Assembly: GCF_000237925.1 (NCBI RefSeq) | Contig: NW_017386064.1 | Location: 310,001 to 374,000, forward strand | Direction of reading: 5' to 3' | From: Schistosoma mansoni | Lineage: Eukaryota > Platyhelminthes > Trematoda > Strigeidida > Schistosomatidae | Length of the DNA stretch: 64,000 nucleotides | Shown: in pieces, positions 34,205 to 45,812 of the stretch | Position numbering within the stretch: the stretch's first letter is position 1 | Layout of the letters: each line of letters opens with the position of its first letter | Program-made: the position numbers and the translations under genes | Notes under the pieces: generated by a model | Database searches by the model: none | Told to the model about the DNA's origin: nothing | What the model saw: the letters and a program-made list of their open reading frames with translations, nothing else

Positions 34205-37200
34205 TTATACCAAAACACACTAGTACAGATCGGACAACAGATAGGGCTGGCTATATCTTTGGAAAGTCTTGATGTTAACGTTTGTTGTCTATCCGAGACC
34301 CGTATTCAAGACTCTAGTGAAGTACTACAAATTCGCTCTCCATCTGTCGCTTCGAAAAGCTTGTTTCGCGTGCGTTTATCCGCGGACCCTGTGGCATCTT
34401 CGTCTGGTCTTGCTGGCGTTGGTGTCGCACTAAGCGCTAGAGCTGAGGCAGCACTAATCGATTGGATCCCAATTAACAGTCGGTTATGTGCTGTTAGATT
34501 AGAAAGTTCCATCAAAGTGAGAAGAAATCGACGTGAGAAAAGGTGTCTTCTCGTCATCTCCGCCTATGCCCCGACAGATTGCAGCCCGGATGCAATCAAG
34601 GATGAGTTCTACCACCAGTTAACTGTTCTTCTCCAGAAAGCGCGTTCGACAGATATTGTAGTATTAACTGGAGACTTGAATGCACAGGTCGGGCGTCTAG
34701 GCACAGAAGAGAGTCGTCTAGGTGGCCGATGGGGACTTGTTGGTCGCAGGACAGATAACGGGGACCGTCTACTAAAACTGTGCACAGACCACAACCTGTT
34801 TCTGGCTAGCACCAACTTCCGGCACAGTCATCGCCGATGTGCCACCTGGCATCCTCCCTCTGCATCTCAAGCCTGGACTCAGACTGATCACATCGCGATC
34901 AGCTACCGCTAGCGTGGTTATGTACAAGACTGCCGCTCCTTTTGGAGTACCTATCTGGACTCTGATCATGCCCTGGTCTGCGCCAATCTTACCTTACTTT
35001 TCAGTGGCCAACGAATTGACCATCATCAAAGGATTGATGCTAGTGAATTTGTTGCAAGTAAGTATCGAACCGAGTCAGCTTCTAGGCTAGCTACCATCCC
35101 ACCGAAAAGTATAGATGAGCATTGGTTGCAACTGCATGACGCCACGAAAATGGCAAGTAAAGCCGCCTGAGGTTTCGCGAAACGTCCCGCTTATAAGCAC
35201 TGGGTTTCTTCTGGCTCCTTACAACTGATCGAAACCCATCGGTCTACTCCGGGTGACCGTGAGTTTGACCACAAACGAAGGCTGTTACGCAACGAAATTG
35301 GACAAAGCTTGCGTAAGGACCGAGAAGCCTGGTTGTCGGAGCGTGCTAATGAGATGGAAGCAGTAGCTGCATCTGGTAACTGCCGGAAGCTCTTCCAACT
35401 CATCCGAAGGACTGGCAGCAAGAAGTCTGGTGTGAGTGAAACAATCTGTGAGGATGACGGGATGCCAATCACTAACATCTCTCGACGTCTTGGACGATGG
35501 TCAGAATTCTTCGAAGGGCAGTTCAACTGGCCTGCTGCTCCGGCAACATCGACCAGATTGTCCTGCCCCCCATGGCCGGTGACGACTGATCCACCAAATG
35601 AGGCGGAAGTCCGCAAGGAACTCCAACTCTTGAAACGCTACAAATCACTGGGCCCAGATGACTTACCTCCATCTCTTTTTAAAGATGGTGGTGACTTTCT
35701 GGCTAAGGAACTGACTGTGTTGTTTACAAAGGTTTGGAAGCTAAAGAGTGTTCCAACGTCATGGAATGAGTCGATAGTTATCCCTATCTTTAAATAGTGT
35801 TCACGTCGTTCCTGTAACAACTACCGAGGGATAAGTCTACTTCCGATTGCGTCCAAACTATTGGCTTCTATCATTCTTCGGTTGTTTAAAATCCGAGAAC
35901 CATTGACTCGCGAGGAGCAGGCTGGTTTTCGTTCTGGTCGAGGATGCATTGATCACATCTTCACCCTCCGCCAAATGTTAGAACACCGTCATATTTATCA
36001 CAGGCCAACAATCGTAGTGTTTCTTGACATCAGGGCTGCCTTCGATTCGTTGTACAGGACTGTTCTCTGGGATTGTCTATTGAAGAAGGGTGTGCCTGAG
36101 AAGTTCATTAACATCTTAAAGGCCCTGTATCCAAACACCTCCGGCAGAGTGATGGCATACAACCACCTTTCTCCCTTGTTCCATCCAAGCAATGGGGTTA
36201 GGCAGGGTTGCCAAACCTCACCATTCCTCTTCAACTTTGCCATCGATGACATCCTGGAAACAGCTCTGATGGATGTAAGTAATGGCGGTGTGGATCTGCT
36301 GCCTGGAGAAAGACTTCTCGACCTTGAGTATGCCCAAGGCATGCAATCCGCACTTAATCAGTTGGCAATCAGTGTCCGCAGGTACAGTATGTGCTTTGCA
36401 CCCTCCAAGTGCAAAGTACTCCGACAAGAATGGCAGGATTCTAATCCTGTACTCACCCTGAATGGTAGGTAGATTGAAGCAGTTGAGAAGTTCATGTATC
36501 TAGGTAACTGCATAAGTGCTGTTGATGGCGTGAGTGATGAGATCGATGCACATATAATGAAAGCCAGAACCGCTTATGCCAATCTGGGCCACCTTTGGCG
36601 CCTTCGTGATGTTAGTCTGGCTGTAAAAGGTCGGATCTACAACGCGTCGGTGAGAGCAGTTTCGCTCTATGTTTGTGAAACCTGGCCTCTCCGAGTTGAG
36701 GATGTTAGATGACTCTATGTGTTTGATCATCGTTGTCTCCGAAGGATTGCTGACATCCAGTGGCAACACCATGTTAGTAATGCAGAGGTTCGGCATCGTG
36801 TGTTCGGGTGCAGAGAGGACAATCCAATTGGTGTCACCATCTTGAAACACCGACTTTGGTGGCCTGGACATGTTCTACGAACGTCGTCTCAGAGAATTCC
36901 ACGTCGTGCATTATTTGCCGACTCTAGGACTGGTTGGAAAAAGCGGTCAGTGGTGTGGTGGTCAGTGTGCGACATGGTGTCGTGGTATGAAAGAAAGCTG
37001 CAAAGGGCTAGCTTCTGTTGGTCCTTCACGGCTCCCTGGCTGGGGTCCAAGAGATGGTGCTACACAGTGGCTAGAGACGTTATCAGATATGGCTCAGAAT
37101 AGAAGCCGGTGGCGAGCCTGCTGTAACCTTCTTTTACTTTCTTCATAAAGAGTGGTTATAACCTCCTTAACTGAAAGAGTTCTTCTGGTTGTACATTTCA

Positions 37201-37345
37201 GTTTCCCCAATCATTACTCTTATTTTTTTATATATGCATCTTACCCCTTTTCTCTTCCCATTCTAATTGTTTTGTGTGGCGCATATATATCTGGTCCCCC
37301 CTTGTACCAATATTTATGTGTTCAAATAAAATAAATACCAAAACC
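34205..37345 (+). mobile_element. RTE-like LINE (family B), 5'-truncated, dead, antisense in YARS2 intron 6
   Basis: The element begins inside the endonuclease (CLSETRIQDSSEV at about 34284). It continues with ISAYAPTDCS, VVLTGDLNAQVG, then reverse transcriptase from 35590 (YKSLGPDDLPPSLF, EQAGFRSGRGCIDHIF, VVFLDIRAAFDS, NGVRQGCQTSPFLFNFAIDD). The C-terminal part reads LGHLWRLRDVSL, FDHRCLRRIAD and GWGPRDGATQWLETLSDMAQ. A TAG at 35795-35797 and several frameshifts break it. The catalytic YADD is lost, reading EYAQGMQ at about 36327. The 3' tail contains TTGTACCAATATTTATGTG and ends in an AATAAAATAAAT-type run near 37338. The same tail ends the repeats at 53905 and 59275. Confidence 0.88.
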
Positions 37346-37793
37346 TCGTTATGATTAGAGAATCATCATGGAATGACATGTAAACTGGTATCTGACAAAA
37401 TATAAGTGCTAACTACTCTTAACGCACGAAGCCACCGACAGATCAATCCCATTGGGGAACCTACGTCAAGAATTCCATCATGTTAGGAATTATCACTTGA
37501 CCACATGGTATCATTCCATATTACTTATAAAACACCATTAGATTCTTTACTTTACCAATCCGAAACTCGCTCAGATCATTAAGTCCCAATACACGACAAT
37601 AATAACCAGCATTAGTCTCACGGATTAAAATTATTACGTTTGCGTTTTGTTAATAGCTAATTAACACCAACTAGACGAAATGCAAAATAGTCACTCAGCT
37701 TTAGAGATGAAAGTTTGAATTTTTAACCTTAAATGTCTTTTGAAAACAAGTAATAAGTTTTCTGAGCAGAGAGATGTATGGCAAACAACTCAC
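37346..37793. other. YARS2 intron 6, distal part, no feature seen
   Basis: Intron sequence between the LINE and exon 6. Its donor (GTGAGT on the minus strand) is at 37793-37788. Confidence 0.55.
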
Positions 37794-38023
37794 TTTATGA
37801 TCAGTTAACAATTGATCTATTTCATCGGGTCCAAAGAAGGTCAATTGACGAACTAGTTTATCTGATATAATACTATCAGGCAAATTTAAAATCTTTTGGT
37901 AGAAATTGTAAGGTTTTAATTTTTTACTCATTAGCCATATAGTATCCATTCCACATTCTGAGTTCGAAACAGATTTTCCCAATTTCTGACCATCTGGGGT
38001 AGTCAGCAGAGGAACAGTTAAGC
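37794..38023 (-). CDS. YARS2: YARS2 exon 6: KLGKS (KMSKS-type) ATP-binding loop
   Basis: A 230-nt exon entering in phase 1 and leaving in phase 0, between acceptor ATTAG and donor GTGAGT. It encodes LTVPLLTTPDGQKLGKS (residues 256-272), the class Ia synthetase KMSKS-type loop that closes on ATP. It then reads WLMSKKLKPYNFYQKILNLP and LVRQLTFFGPDEIDQLLTDH, which match the human YARS2 helices after the loop (SPFELYQFFVRQPD). The phase-1 start completes the glycine of exon 5. Confidence 0.92.
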
Positions 38024-38329
38024 CTAATCGATAAAATAATATATTTGGTTGGTTTAAATGTTCTGCAATAGATCAATTTTCATGATTGTCGTAAATTATA
38101 ATTTACACAATACAATGAAAACAACAAGTTAATTTAATACAAGAATATAGTACCTTGAACATTACGCCCAAATAAATTAATGTTATAACGAATAAAACAT
38201 CACAATGAAAAACAAAAAATATTACTCTGGGAAATCATTACATTGAGTTAACAAACGGAGGTAAAGTTGACCAAAAATCACGAGTCAAAATGTGATTTTT
38301 CCTTTTTATCCCGTCATATCATGAACAGA

Positions 38330-39110
38330 AACAACTTCGGGCACAGTCATCACCGATGTTGTCAAGTATATTCCACCTGGAACTCAAGTCTAGACCCAGA
38401 CTGACCACAGTGCTATAGGCTTCTGGTAGAGTGGTTGTATACAAAACTGCTGCTAATTTTAGAGGACCTATCTGGACTCTGATCATAGCTTAGTTTGAGC
38501 CAAGCTTATCTCGCGTTCTCGCGGCAAGTAAACATATCGCTCTAAAGGGATTGATTTAGGTAAATTGACTGTAGCTCCCATTGGAACCAAATATCAAAGC
38601 GGGTTAGATTCGAATCTAGCTACCAATCCATTGGAATGTGCAAATGAGTATTGGATGTGTTTGCATGACGCCATGAGAATGATGGTTCATGTCACTTGCA
38701 ACATTATGAAGCGTCCCGTTTATAAACAGTGGATTTCTGTAAGTGCCTTACAACTCTCCAAGTCACGTCGGATTTTTCCAGTGAACCATGAGTATGATGA
38801 TAAATGTAGATCCTTACGTAAATTAAGAGCCGTTAGAAGTAGTTGAAGAGTTTATATATCTCGGTGTTCATGTGACTTCCAGTAATAGCAGAGCTGATGA
38901 AATAAAGTTATAAGCGGTTAAGGTCAGAGTAGTTTATATTAATTTCAGCTATGTTTGGAACCATTTTTATGATAGTCCGGAGATAAGAGATCGAGTCTAC
39001 AATACATCGGCGAGAGCAGTTCCTTCTTATGCTTGAGAGACATGGCCTCTGTTAGTTAAAGATGTCAGATGACCCTCTGTGTTCAATATTCGTTGTTTCT
39101 GTGATATACC
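38330..39110 (+). mobile_element. Decayed RTE-like LINE (family B) scrap in YARS2 intron 5
   Basis: Positions 38330-38500 match 34815-34980 of the family B LINE (endonuclease end). From about 38835 a later part of the same ORF is seen, starting EEFIYLGVHVTSS, followed by a degraded AETWPL-like stretch near 39040. The reverse transcriptase between them is deleted and no frame is intact. It is antisense to YARS2. Confidence 0.7.
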
Positions 39111-39599
39111 ACAGCTCTTCCTCTTTCCTTACAGTTCTGTTGCATACGTTTCGTAATGAATTATCTTAAAGTTTGAAACTATCGAACCAGTCTAACACTA
39201 AAAAATTTAGGTTATCATCTGATATGTAACATATTCGACTTATAGTCACATCTTTGAGTGTTACTGAGTATGATAGGACTTATATAAGTTTCAGTTTATC
39301 ATTTGTTGCGCTCACTGAGAACTGACTTGTAGGTTGCAGACTGGGTTTTCTCATCTTAGTCCACGTTTTTTTTCTGGAAAGGATGTTTATGTCTGAAACG
39401 GTATCCAATTGTAATCTTATCTAATGGCTATTTACCAGAAGTTCAATAAACTTCCTGGCCGGCCTTTTATGTACTTGATTTACCGTAAATACAGGAAAAG
39501 GTTTAAACGGTTTCATAATTTATCTGTACCTTCCTCGGAAATTTGATTTCCGGTGGCTATTTTGCTACTTTCAATAAGTCTCTTTATGTCCACCAGTAT

Positions 39600-39990
39600 A
39601 ACATTTTACAATGGTTTTTAAATGGACAGGATTTTGCAAAATGCCTAGCACCACAATACTAACATCTGGACGAGGGGAATTCAGACTTTTCTTTTGATTT
39701 TTCGTGTAATGTGGATGTTGGGGTCTTGGAACCAGGACAGACTTTACATTGAACTGCTTGAACGTCAAACCTATTTTGACCACCGAACTGAACTAGTTTG
39801 GTGTCGTCTTTGATGTTTGTTAATCGTTGATATTTTTCAGCAACTTCCTTAAGTGTTAACTTTGGGTCCTGATCGAAACGATGTAACAGTCGTGTACGAA
39901 TATCAGCAAACTTTTCAGATCGTAAGCTACAGATAAATATTAGTGATTTGAATTGGTCCTCAGAAAGAGTTTTTGATTTGAACAAAGATA
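39600..39990 (-). mobile_element. Gypsy-type LTR retrotransposon fossil (gag fragment)
   Basis: On the minus strand a short open piece carries LSEDQFKSLIFICSLRS, DIRTRLLHRFDQDPKLTLKE and a Gln/Arg-rich continuation, which resembles the gag region of schistosome Gypsy-like elements from memory of that family. It is an isolated, broken fragment within YARS2 intron 5 with no LTRs or pol seen. I take it as an old fossil. Confidence 0.55.
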
Positions 39991-40015
39991 AAATAATAAT
40001 AGTAATCGTCGTTTG

Positions 40016-40260
40016 TTAAGTTATATCCGACCATAGAAGGGATAGGGGGTTCACGAATTTCTTCTGGATACATAAATGGCGGTTAAACGTACGAATTCCT
40101 ATGGCTCCAGCGATATGTAGGAGATGGGATCGAACTCCGTTGGGAAATGATGGAGTTATACAATAGATCACTCGAAATGGTTCCGATTTATTTACATTGT
40201 GACCTCTATCAATTAGATGTGTCAAGATAGAACTGCGTTTAGACTGTTGCATCCCTTCAG
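40016..40260 (-). mobile_element. Penelope-like element scrap (GIY-YIG C-terminal end)
   Basis: The minus-strand peptide SILTHLIDRGHNVN..FRVIY and later RTFNRHLCIQKKFVNPLSLL parallels the end of the Penelope-like ORF at 55221-55763 (SVLAHLVQTGHRAD, KPELCIQKKYVQPLLLPW). Only this C-terminal portion is present. It abuts the Gypsy fossil in YARS2 intron 5. Confidence 0.65.
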
Positions 40261-40480
40261 ACTTGAGTGAACAGAAAACAGAGGGGGGTCACGATGACTG
40301 ATTACTATCAGTACATAGAAGAAACAAAAAGTGGTGATAACACACAATAAATAGTTGATTAAAAATAAGCTACACTAGTACGAACGAATATAGTAACCAG
40401 ACTCATTCAAAGTAATAGAGGTATTGAAGTGAAACGCAAAGTACTCTCTGGATAGATACACAATATTAGATTTCACTTAC

Positions 40481-40559
40481 CAAAAGCACGCCGACCAAGT
40501 TTGCGATAGATGAGGTTTAATCCACAAGTTATGTTGCCGATCTGATCGTGCCCACCAAC
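40481..40559 (-). CDS. YARS2: YARS2 exon 5: GGHDQ tyrosine/ATP-site region
   Basis: A 79-nt exon (phase 0 to phase 1) between acceptor TTATAG and donor GTAAGTG. It encodes VGGHDQIGNITCGLNLIYRK plus LGRRAF, matching LGGSDQLGNIMSGYEFINK of human YARS2. The Asp and Gln of this motif line the tyrosine pocket in bacterial-type TyrRS. Confidence 0.92.
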
Positions 40560-40595
40560 CTATAATAAGGTTTATTAGGATTTCCTTATATATAC

Positions 40596-40710
40596 CTGCA
40601 TGTAACAATTAAACTTTTCATGTAGGTATAGGAAGTCTATTGCTTGTACAATTGGATAAAAAAATTCCCCAAGATCCATAGTATTTCCACTTTCCATTCT
40701 TATTTTAACG
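40596..40710 (-). CDS. YARS2: YARS2 exon 4: catalytic-domain FFYP..QAIDF segment
   Basis: A 115-nt exon (phase 2 to phase 0), from acceptor CTTTAG to donor GTATAT. It encodes VKIRMESGNTMDLGEFFYPI followed by VQAIDFLYLHEKFNCYMQ, parallel to human [20 protein letters not shown] and VLQAYDFYYLFQRYGC. Only 36 nt separate it from exon 5, so intron 4 is another minimal intron. Confidence 0.92.
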
Positions 40711-41912
40711 CTAAAGAATGTTATCAAAATGATTTGGCATAAATTGATATGTCATTAGGTATGGGTTAGAATAAATCAGTAATTATTCTGATGAAATAAC
40801 TTTTTAGAGCATTTTGGGGGAGCGGAGTAATTTTTGGTTGTTTCTACTCAAACTACAGCATTCTATACTTTAATTTTTGATATGAATGACCCTTCCCGAT
40901 TTCCAAGTGACCAGCAGACTAGCTGTGTGATGACACAAAGTATACCATAGAAATTCATTGAGTAAAATCACTACAAAAAGGTAGTGATAAAGGGAGATGA
41001 CTCAGTTTTTCTGCATTACCTTGTAAGACGCTGGTGGATAACTTTCTAATGAAATTCGTGGCAACTGTGTTCCATCCTCATCCATCTTTCTGAGATTTTG
41101 TGAGCTAAATATTATACTGACAAACTCATAGTTTAGTTGTCTTTGTAAGCTGAATTTCAGGATAAAACAGAAAAACACTTATTCGGAATACACTTTACAG
41201 TACACCAGCAGTTAATGGCACTTTCCACCACTCATTCAGTGCTGATATGTAACCGTCGTAAAACTACAACACCTTTGACCATAAATGTTGAGACTGTTGT
41301 CATGAAATGACATCAGGAATAACAGGGAAATTTATTACGTTGGTGAAGAATGCCAGATTGACCTTGGGGAGATCCAACCACTTGTTAGGGTCAAAGGAGG
41401 AATCAGAGGGTCCTCACCATGAACTAAAACCAGCTGTAGTGCCGAGATGCTACATATCTACATGTATGAACGAATTTCAGGTCAAAATCCGGGTTTTTTA
41501 AAATCTGATTGGTTTGTTTACAAAATATAGTTCCACTGAGTCGTTCATATACAATGTTAGTATGCAATATGATTCTGGACTTGAGATCACACTAAACTAT
41601 TATAATATCAAATATATGTCTCTAGAAGTCCACGATAAATCGCAGAATATACTAGACTCGGCAATGTACTACAAAAGGTATATGAAAAAGATCAAATAAT
41701 TTCGCAATGTTCACTTTCACAATCAAGGGTGCTAAATGGAGGGAATCATGACCTACACAGTTTTACAGATGGATTAGTGTAGGGCGCTTGATTGCAATTA
41801 AAATTATGCCATGCCATAAGATACAAAGGTAGTATAACAAAATAGATATGTCATCATGCAGATCCATTTTAACAGGTTCAATGATAAATACATATATGAT
41901 GGATAGACTAAC
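40711..41912. other. YARS2 intron 3, no gene seen
   Basis: A 1.2-kb intron with short spurious frames only. An 84-nt open, splice-bounded stretch at about 41022-41104 (-) is discussed under rejected items. Confidence 0.55.
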
Positions 41913-42199
41913 CTTTCTTTTTCCAACAATTCTGACAACTTGAAGTGGGGCAAGACTTCGCATGAAACATCCATCACCTTTTTGTGAGTAAGCCAATCGG
42001 AATTGTTAACGACATGAACTGAACCTAGTTTTCCAGAAATAGGTAAAGCAGGGACAATGTGTGTCCAGTAATTATAGATTATCTTATCCAGACTGTGCTC
42101 TATGAGAGTGGAATTGGAGGCATACTGTCCCAAAGATTGATAATCACGTTTTTTAATTCTGCCACTAGGATCACCCAAGATACCAGTAGATCCACCAAC
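41913..42199 (-). CDS. YARS2: YARS2 exon 3: catalytic domain, GDPSGR region
   Basis: A 287-nt exon (phase 0 to phase 2), from acceptor CTCAAG to donor GTTAGT. It encodes VGGSTGILGDPSGRIKKRD, then a hydrophilic stretch, VHVVNNSDWLTHKKVMDV and HFKLSELLEKE. Human YARS2 has GGATARLGDPSGRTKERE and NSAWYQKQHLVDF in the same order. This part of the Rossmann fold includes the conserved GDPSG loop and the segment before the tyrosine-binding helix. Confidence 0.93.
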
Positions 42200-42236
42200 C
42201 TTGAGAAAGTTATAAAACTTGAAGCAACTGACATAC

Positions 42237-42387
42237 AACTGCAACAATATCTTTGCCAGATAAGTGGCATCGAAGCAAACCACAGACAGCTACGAGGTTT
42301 CCTAACTGCAGGCTGTCACATGTAGGATCAAATCCAGCATAAACAGAAAAGTTTCTTGTCGTTTCAAAGTCCAACAGGTGTTTTTCA
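42237..42387 (-). CDS. YARS2: YARS2 exon 2: HIGH-motif region (reads QLGN)
   Basis: A 151-nt exon (phase 2 to phase 0) flanked by a 38-nt intron (42388-42425) and a 37-nt intron (42200-42236). It encodes EKHLLDFETTRNFSVY, AGFDPTCDSLQLGNLVAVCG and LLRCHLSGKDIVAV. The segment aligns with human [20 protein letters not shown], where HVGH is the class I HIGH signature. Here the four residues 71-74 are QLGN (codons CAG TTA GGA AAC), so both histidines are replaced. The second His to Asn change is known in some TyrRS, but Gln at the first position is unusual. Confidence 0.9.
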
Positions 42388-42425
42388 CTTGAAATCTATT
42401 CTGTTTACGTCATTTACAAAAATAC

Positions 42426-42556
42426 CTTTTATTGGGTAGAATTTCTGAAAAGTAGCCATTTGTTAGGTAATCACTAATCTTCTTTTGAGAGTGGTAATTT
42501 CTACGGACAGACCTGAAAGAATGCTCCCATCTGGACACTAGGTGTAACGCAAGCAT
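42426..42556 (-). CDS. YARS2: YARS2 exon 1: start codon and mitochondrial presequence
   Basis: ATG is at 42556-42554. It is the first Met after an in-frame TGA about 54 nt upstream, and the frame stays open to donor GTATTT at 42425. The first residues include RWEHSFRSVRRNYHS, rich in Arg and Ser with almost no acidic residues, as in mitochondrial targeting peptides. Then follows ISDYLTNGYFSEILPNKS, equivalent to the LRDRGFFKGIFPDT stretch before the catalytic domain in human YARS2. The whole gene spans 42556-32656, seven exons, 498 residues (human 477). It charges mitochondrial tRNA-Tyr in the matrix. Confidence 0.85.
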
Positions 42557-45500
42557 CGAAAGTGTTTGATTCAAATACCAAAATTTTCTTAACTGAAATA
42601 ATGATATTCAGGTTCTTCTTCGAAGTTGTAAGGTATAGATCTTGGTTGGGAAAAGTTTGATTGGTGTTCGTGTATTCCAGAAACCCGAAAAAAGATAATG
42701 GGAATTCAGACTACACTGAGGATAGTGTAAGGGATTCCTGATCGCCATTTTCCCATGATTCTCTCTGTGTGTTCAGTTTTTGGAATGAACAAATTGAAGG
42801 TCCACACCACTCATGTTAGTTTTCAACTTCAGAAGTTTATTAGTCAGTGGAAAAACCTGCATAATGTAAAGATTTTGTCCATTCGTGGCTTGTGAACTTC
42901 CCTGTATTGTCAGCTAAGTTATCCTGATTCTGTTGAGAGACAAGTGGAGAACGCGTAATATATTAATTGACTATGAGCTATTTACAAGTCATGATCAATC
43001 CAGTTTTAATTGTAGTGTGGGATGGTGTAAAGAGGCTTAACTTCCCAAATCACTCGGTTTATGGTCATTCACGCAACGTCTGGATTCTGGTGTTGGTAGT
43101 TCCCCATACTTTTTCGAGGGACCTCGGGAGCCTTTTGTGTCAGATTTGTGGCGGGCACATTATTTTTTTAATCTTAATCTCGCTAGAGCCATCCAACCAA
43201 AGGTATATTTGGTGAAAGCCCGTCTAGACGCCAGAACTCTCAAGAACCCGCAGCAAGGCGATGTTTATTATGTGATGATTATTCCTATATTTTCATCCAT
43301 TTGACATAAAGGGAAAGTAGCTGCGATAATTGGCAGAGACTATGAGCTGGCTTGTATATTGAATCGAGGAATTTGATCTAGGGTTAAAGTACATCTTCCT
43401 CCACAGCTATTCTTCATACTTTAACATTATCAGGGCAAAGTAGTAGTGGATAATAGATACTAACTGTTAGTCTTTCAAGGAAACACGAACATTGATTGAC
43501 ATAGTCCTGAGCCATATTTTCTCCAGCGACTATTGGTTTTCTATAGGAGACCTTGAGATTGACCCGTACTTTCCACTGGCGACCAACCTGGAAGATGTGA
43601 TCACCAATTGGGATTCAAATTATGAATGGTGCTTTTGTCATGACTTACACATTTCGTATTTTCACTTAACCTTTACAACTACGTTTATTAACTGTTAGTT
43701 GTTGTTCAAGTCGAAAATAGTTTACTTATACACTGTTTAGATGCTCTGTCGATTATCGTACGTTTAAAACCATACCACTTTAAACACCCCTTTGTTCTCT
43801 CTCGCATACCCAGGTTATAGCAACTCATATGCAATTGAGTTTGTTCACATTTAATTTGGTTAAGCCCTTTTGTTAACTTATTTAACGGACAAAGTCATTC
43901 GTACAATAACCTATGTATACTATTGTACCTTTATTATTGTTGCACTTGTAATAATATGTATGCTTGAGCATTGCTTACTGCCTACACATATATTCGTTCT
44001 GCTATTCTAACTACTAATCGCTTAATTGATCCGATGATGCATTCATTTCCATACGTATATATATGTACATTTTAATTCTGTTCACTCACTCACACACTAG
44101 TTCATTGACTCGATCACACTCTTGCTCGCTTGCTTTTCGGCACTACTCTTTATTGCTTGCTTAACGTGCCTGTAATTTCGGCAATTTGTGCGTGGTACAA
44201 TATTAAACGAAATCAACACTTCGTATTCGCCTTCTGATTTATACACCGTTGGGGCGTTATCTAGTGACAGTTATCAGGACGACCAATACGAAGTCTAAGG
44301 ATAATATCGAATACCGACAACCACAAGGTTTTTGACGTGCCTGTAGCTCAAATTTTTGTCTATGCTTCAATAACTATCTGGAACAGTTCTCCGCAGCAGT
44401 TATCGCCGTAGTTTCGCCAATTTCACATCAGAATTTTGGAACGTTTGTGAACTAACAACCACGCTATTATCAGCAACTAACCTTCAATATAATCCCGAAC
44501 TCATATTCGCAAGAGTTATATCACTTTAGATGTAAGAACATATACTGTTAGGATTCCTCTTATGTAAACTTTCAGCACGTAAATAATTCTGAGTAGCTCG
44601 GGGGAGTAGAACATCTAAATTTCAGGTAGTAAACCTGATAATAGCATATGATTTGGTGGAAACCAAATATCAATAGAAAGTGACACCTAAAATGTCATAA
44701 CCAATGAATCAACTGCATTTTATACACTTATGCATACTCGATAGCTCTTGAAGATCACATGATCTACATGTTAAATTTCTGATTTGATTATTTGATTAGT
44801 TCTTCTGGTGCTTGGAGTAACGTTATACTGGCTTGATGTCTATATGTTATGAATACATGAGTTTACTGGACTAACTCAAAGTTTTACACAGTCTGACGAA
44901 AAATGAATCAGAAATATCTAAATTTTTAAACATTGTACGTACGGTCTACTTCTGCACAAGTTTATATGTATCTTTGCACTTATTTATGGAAATCCCACGT
45001 GTATGTGTCTCACATAACTACAACCTTTTGTCCTTACTCCAAACTGTAAATTCAATAATTCGGCCCTCTCAGCCTCATTTTTTGTCAGATTTCAACTCTC
45101 TGTGAGACTGTTATTTTTCACTTTAGTTACAATTTCAATTTGTCTTACGTTTCACTTATTTGTGGGGTGTTTACATATTATTTTAGATCTAATTTTACTT
45201 TACCTTGAACCTTGGCATCTGCCATCATCGTTTCCCGTAGCTGATTACTACTCGTTAAAATGAACATCTTGATCTATATGAAAAGGGCTAGAATGCTGTA
45301 CTCTGATTGACAGAGTAACCTTTTTCTTTTCATTGATCATAACTTTGTGTTCTTTATCTATTTGTCTACTTCATGTACTATAGATTAGGTCGTTCACTGT
45401 TTCTGAACAGCACTGTGAGCTGCCTAGCGTGGTGCTGTTATTCCTTAAGGGATAAATATTCAATGCATATTTGTAGTTTTTGTCATTAGAACCGAACCCA

Positions 45501-45812
45501 ACGAAATCATTGCTTTCTTTCTTACTTATGGGAAGGAACGAATATCTGACGTTTAGCTGAAGTAAATATAGAATATAAGACGGATCAATTTGGATTTTAA
45601 AATATGAAGCTCTGCACCACTTTTACACTCTGTACTCAATCAAAGAACTTAAAAAACGTGATAGTGAGTGTGACGACCAAAATTCCAGTACTTGGTCTGC
45701 ATGCAGAGCAAACGAATCACAGTTTACTCGATTACGCCAGACGATGCTTTTTGTATAGATTATGAAGCGTTTCTGAGTGGTTCGTAATAAAGTATATCAA
45801 AACTGAAACCGT
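42557..45812. other. Intergenic, no gene seen; possible fossil LTR-like sequence at about 43900-44340
   Basis: Mostly unassigned sequence. The stretch from 43900 to 44340 has a different texture (CACTCACTCACACAC-type repeats, then a GC-richer GGGGCGTTATCTAGTGAC block) reminiscent of schistosome Gypsy LTR ends. No paired copy is visible in the window, so this is only a guess. Confidence 0.3.

Noticed and set aside
41022-41104. Open, splice-bounded 84-nt segment on the minus strand in YARS2 intron 3 (MDEDGTQLPRISLES..)
   Set aside because: Exon 3 (phase 2) joins exon 4 (phase 2) perfectly without it and reproduces human SVQLRL. Including this segment would break the frame, and the peptide does not match TyrRS. 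It could be a rare poison exon, but nothing else supports that.
43900-44340. Possible solo LTR of a Gypsy-type element
   Set aside because: Only composition and a faint resemblance support it. No second copy or target-site duplication is visible, so it is mentioned only as a possibility.
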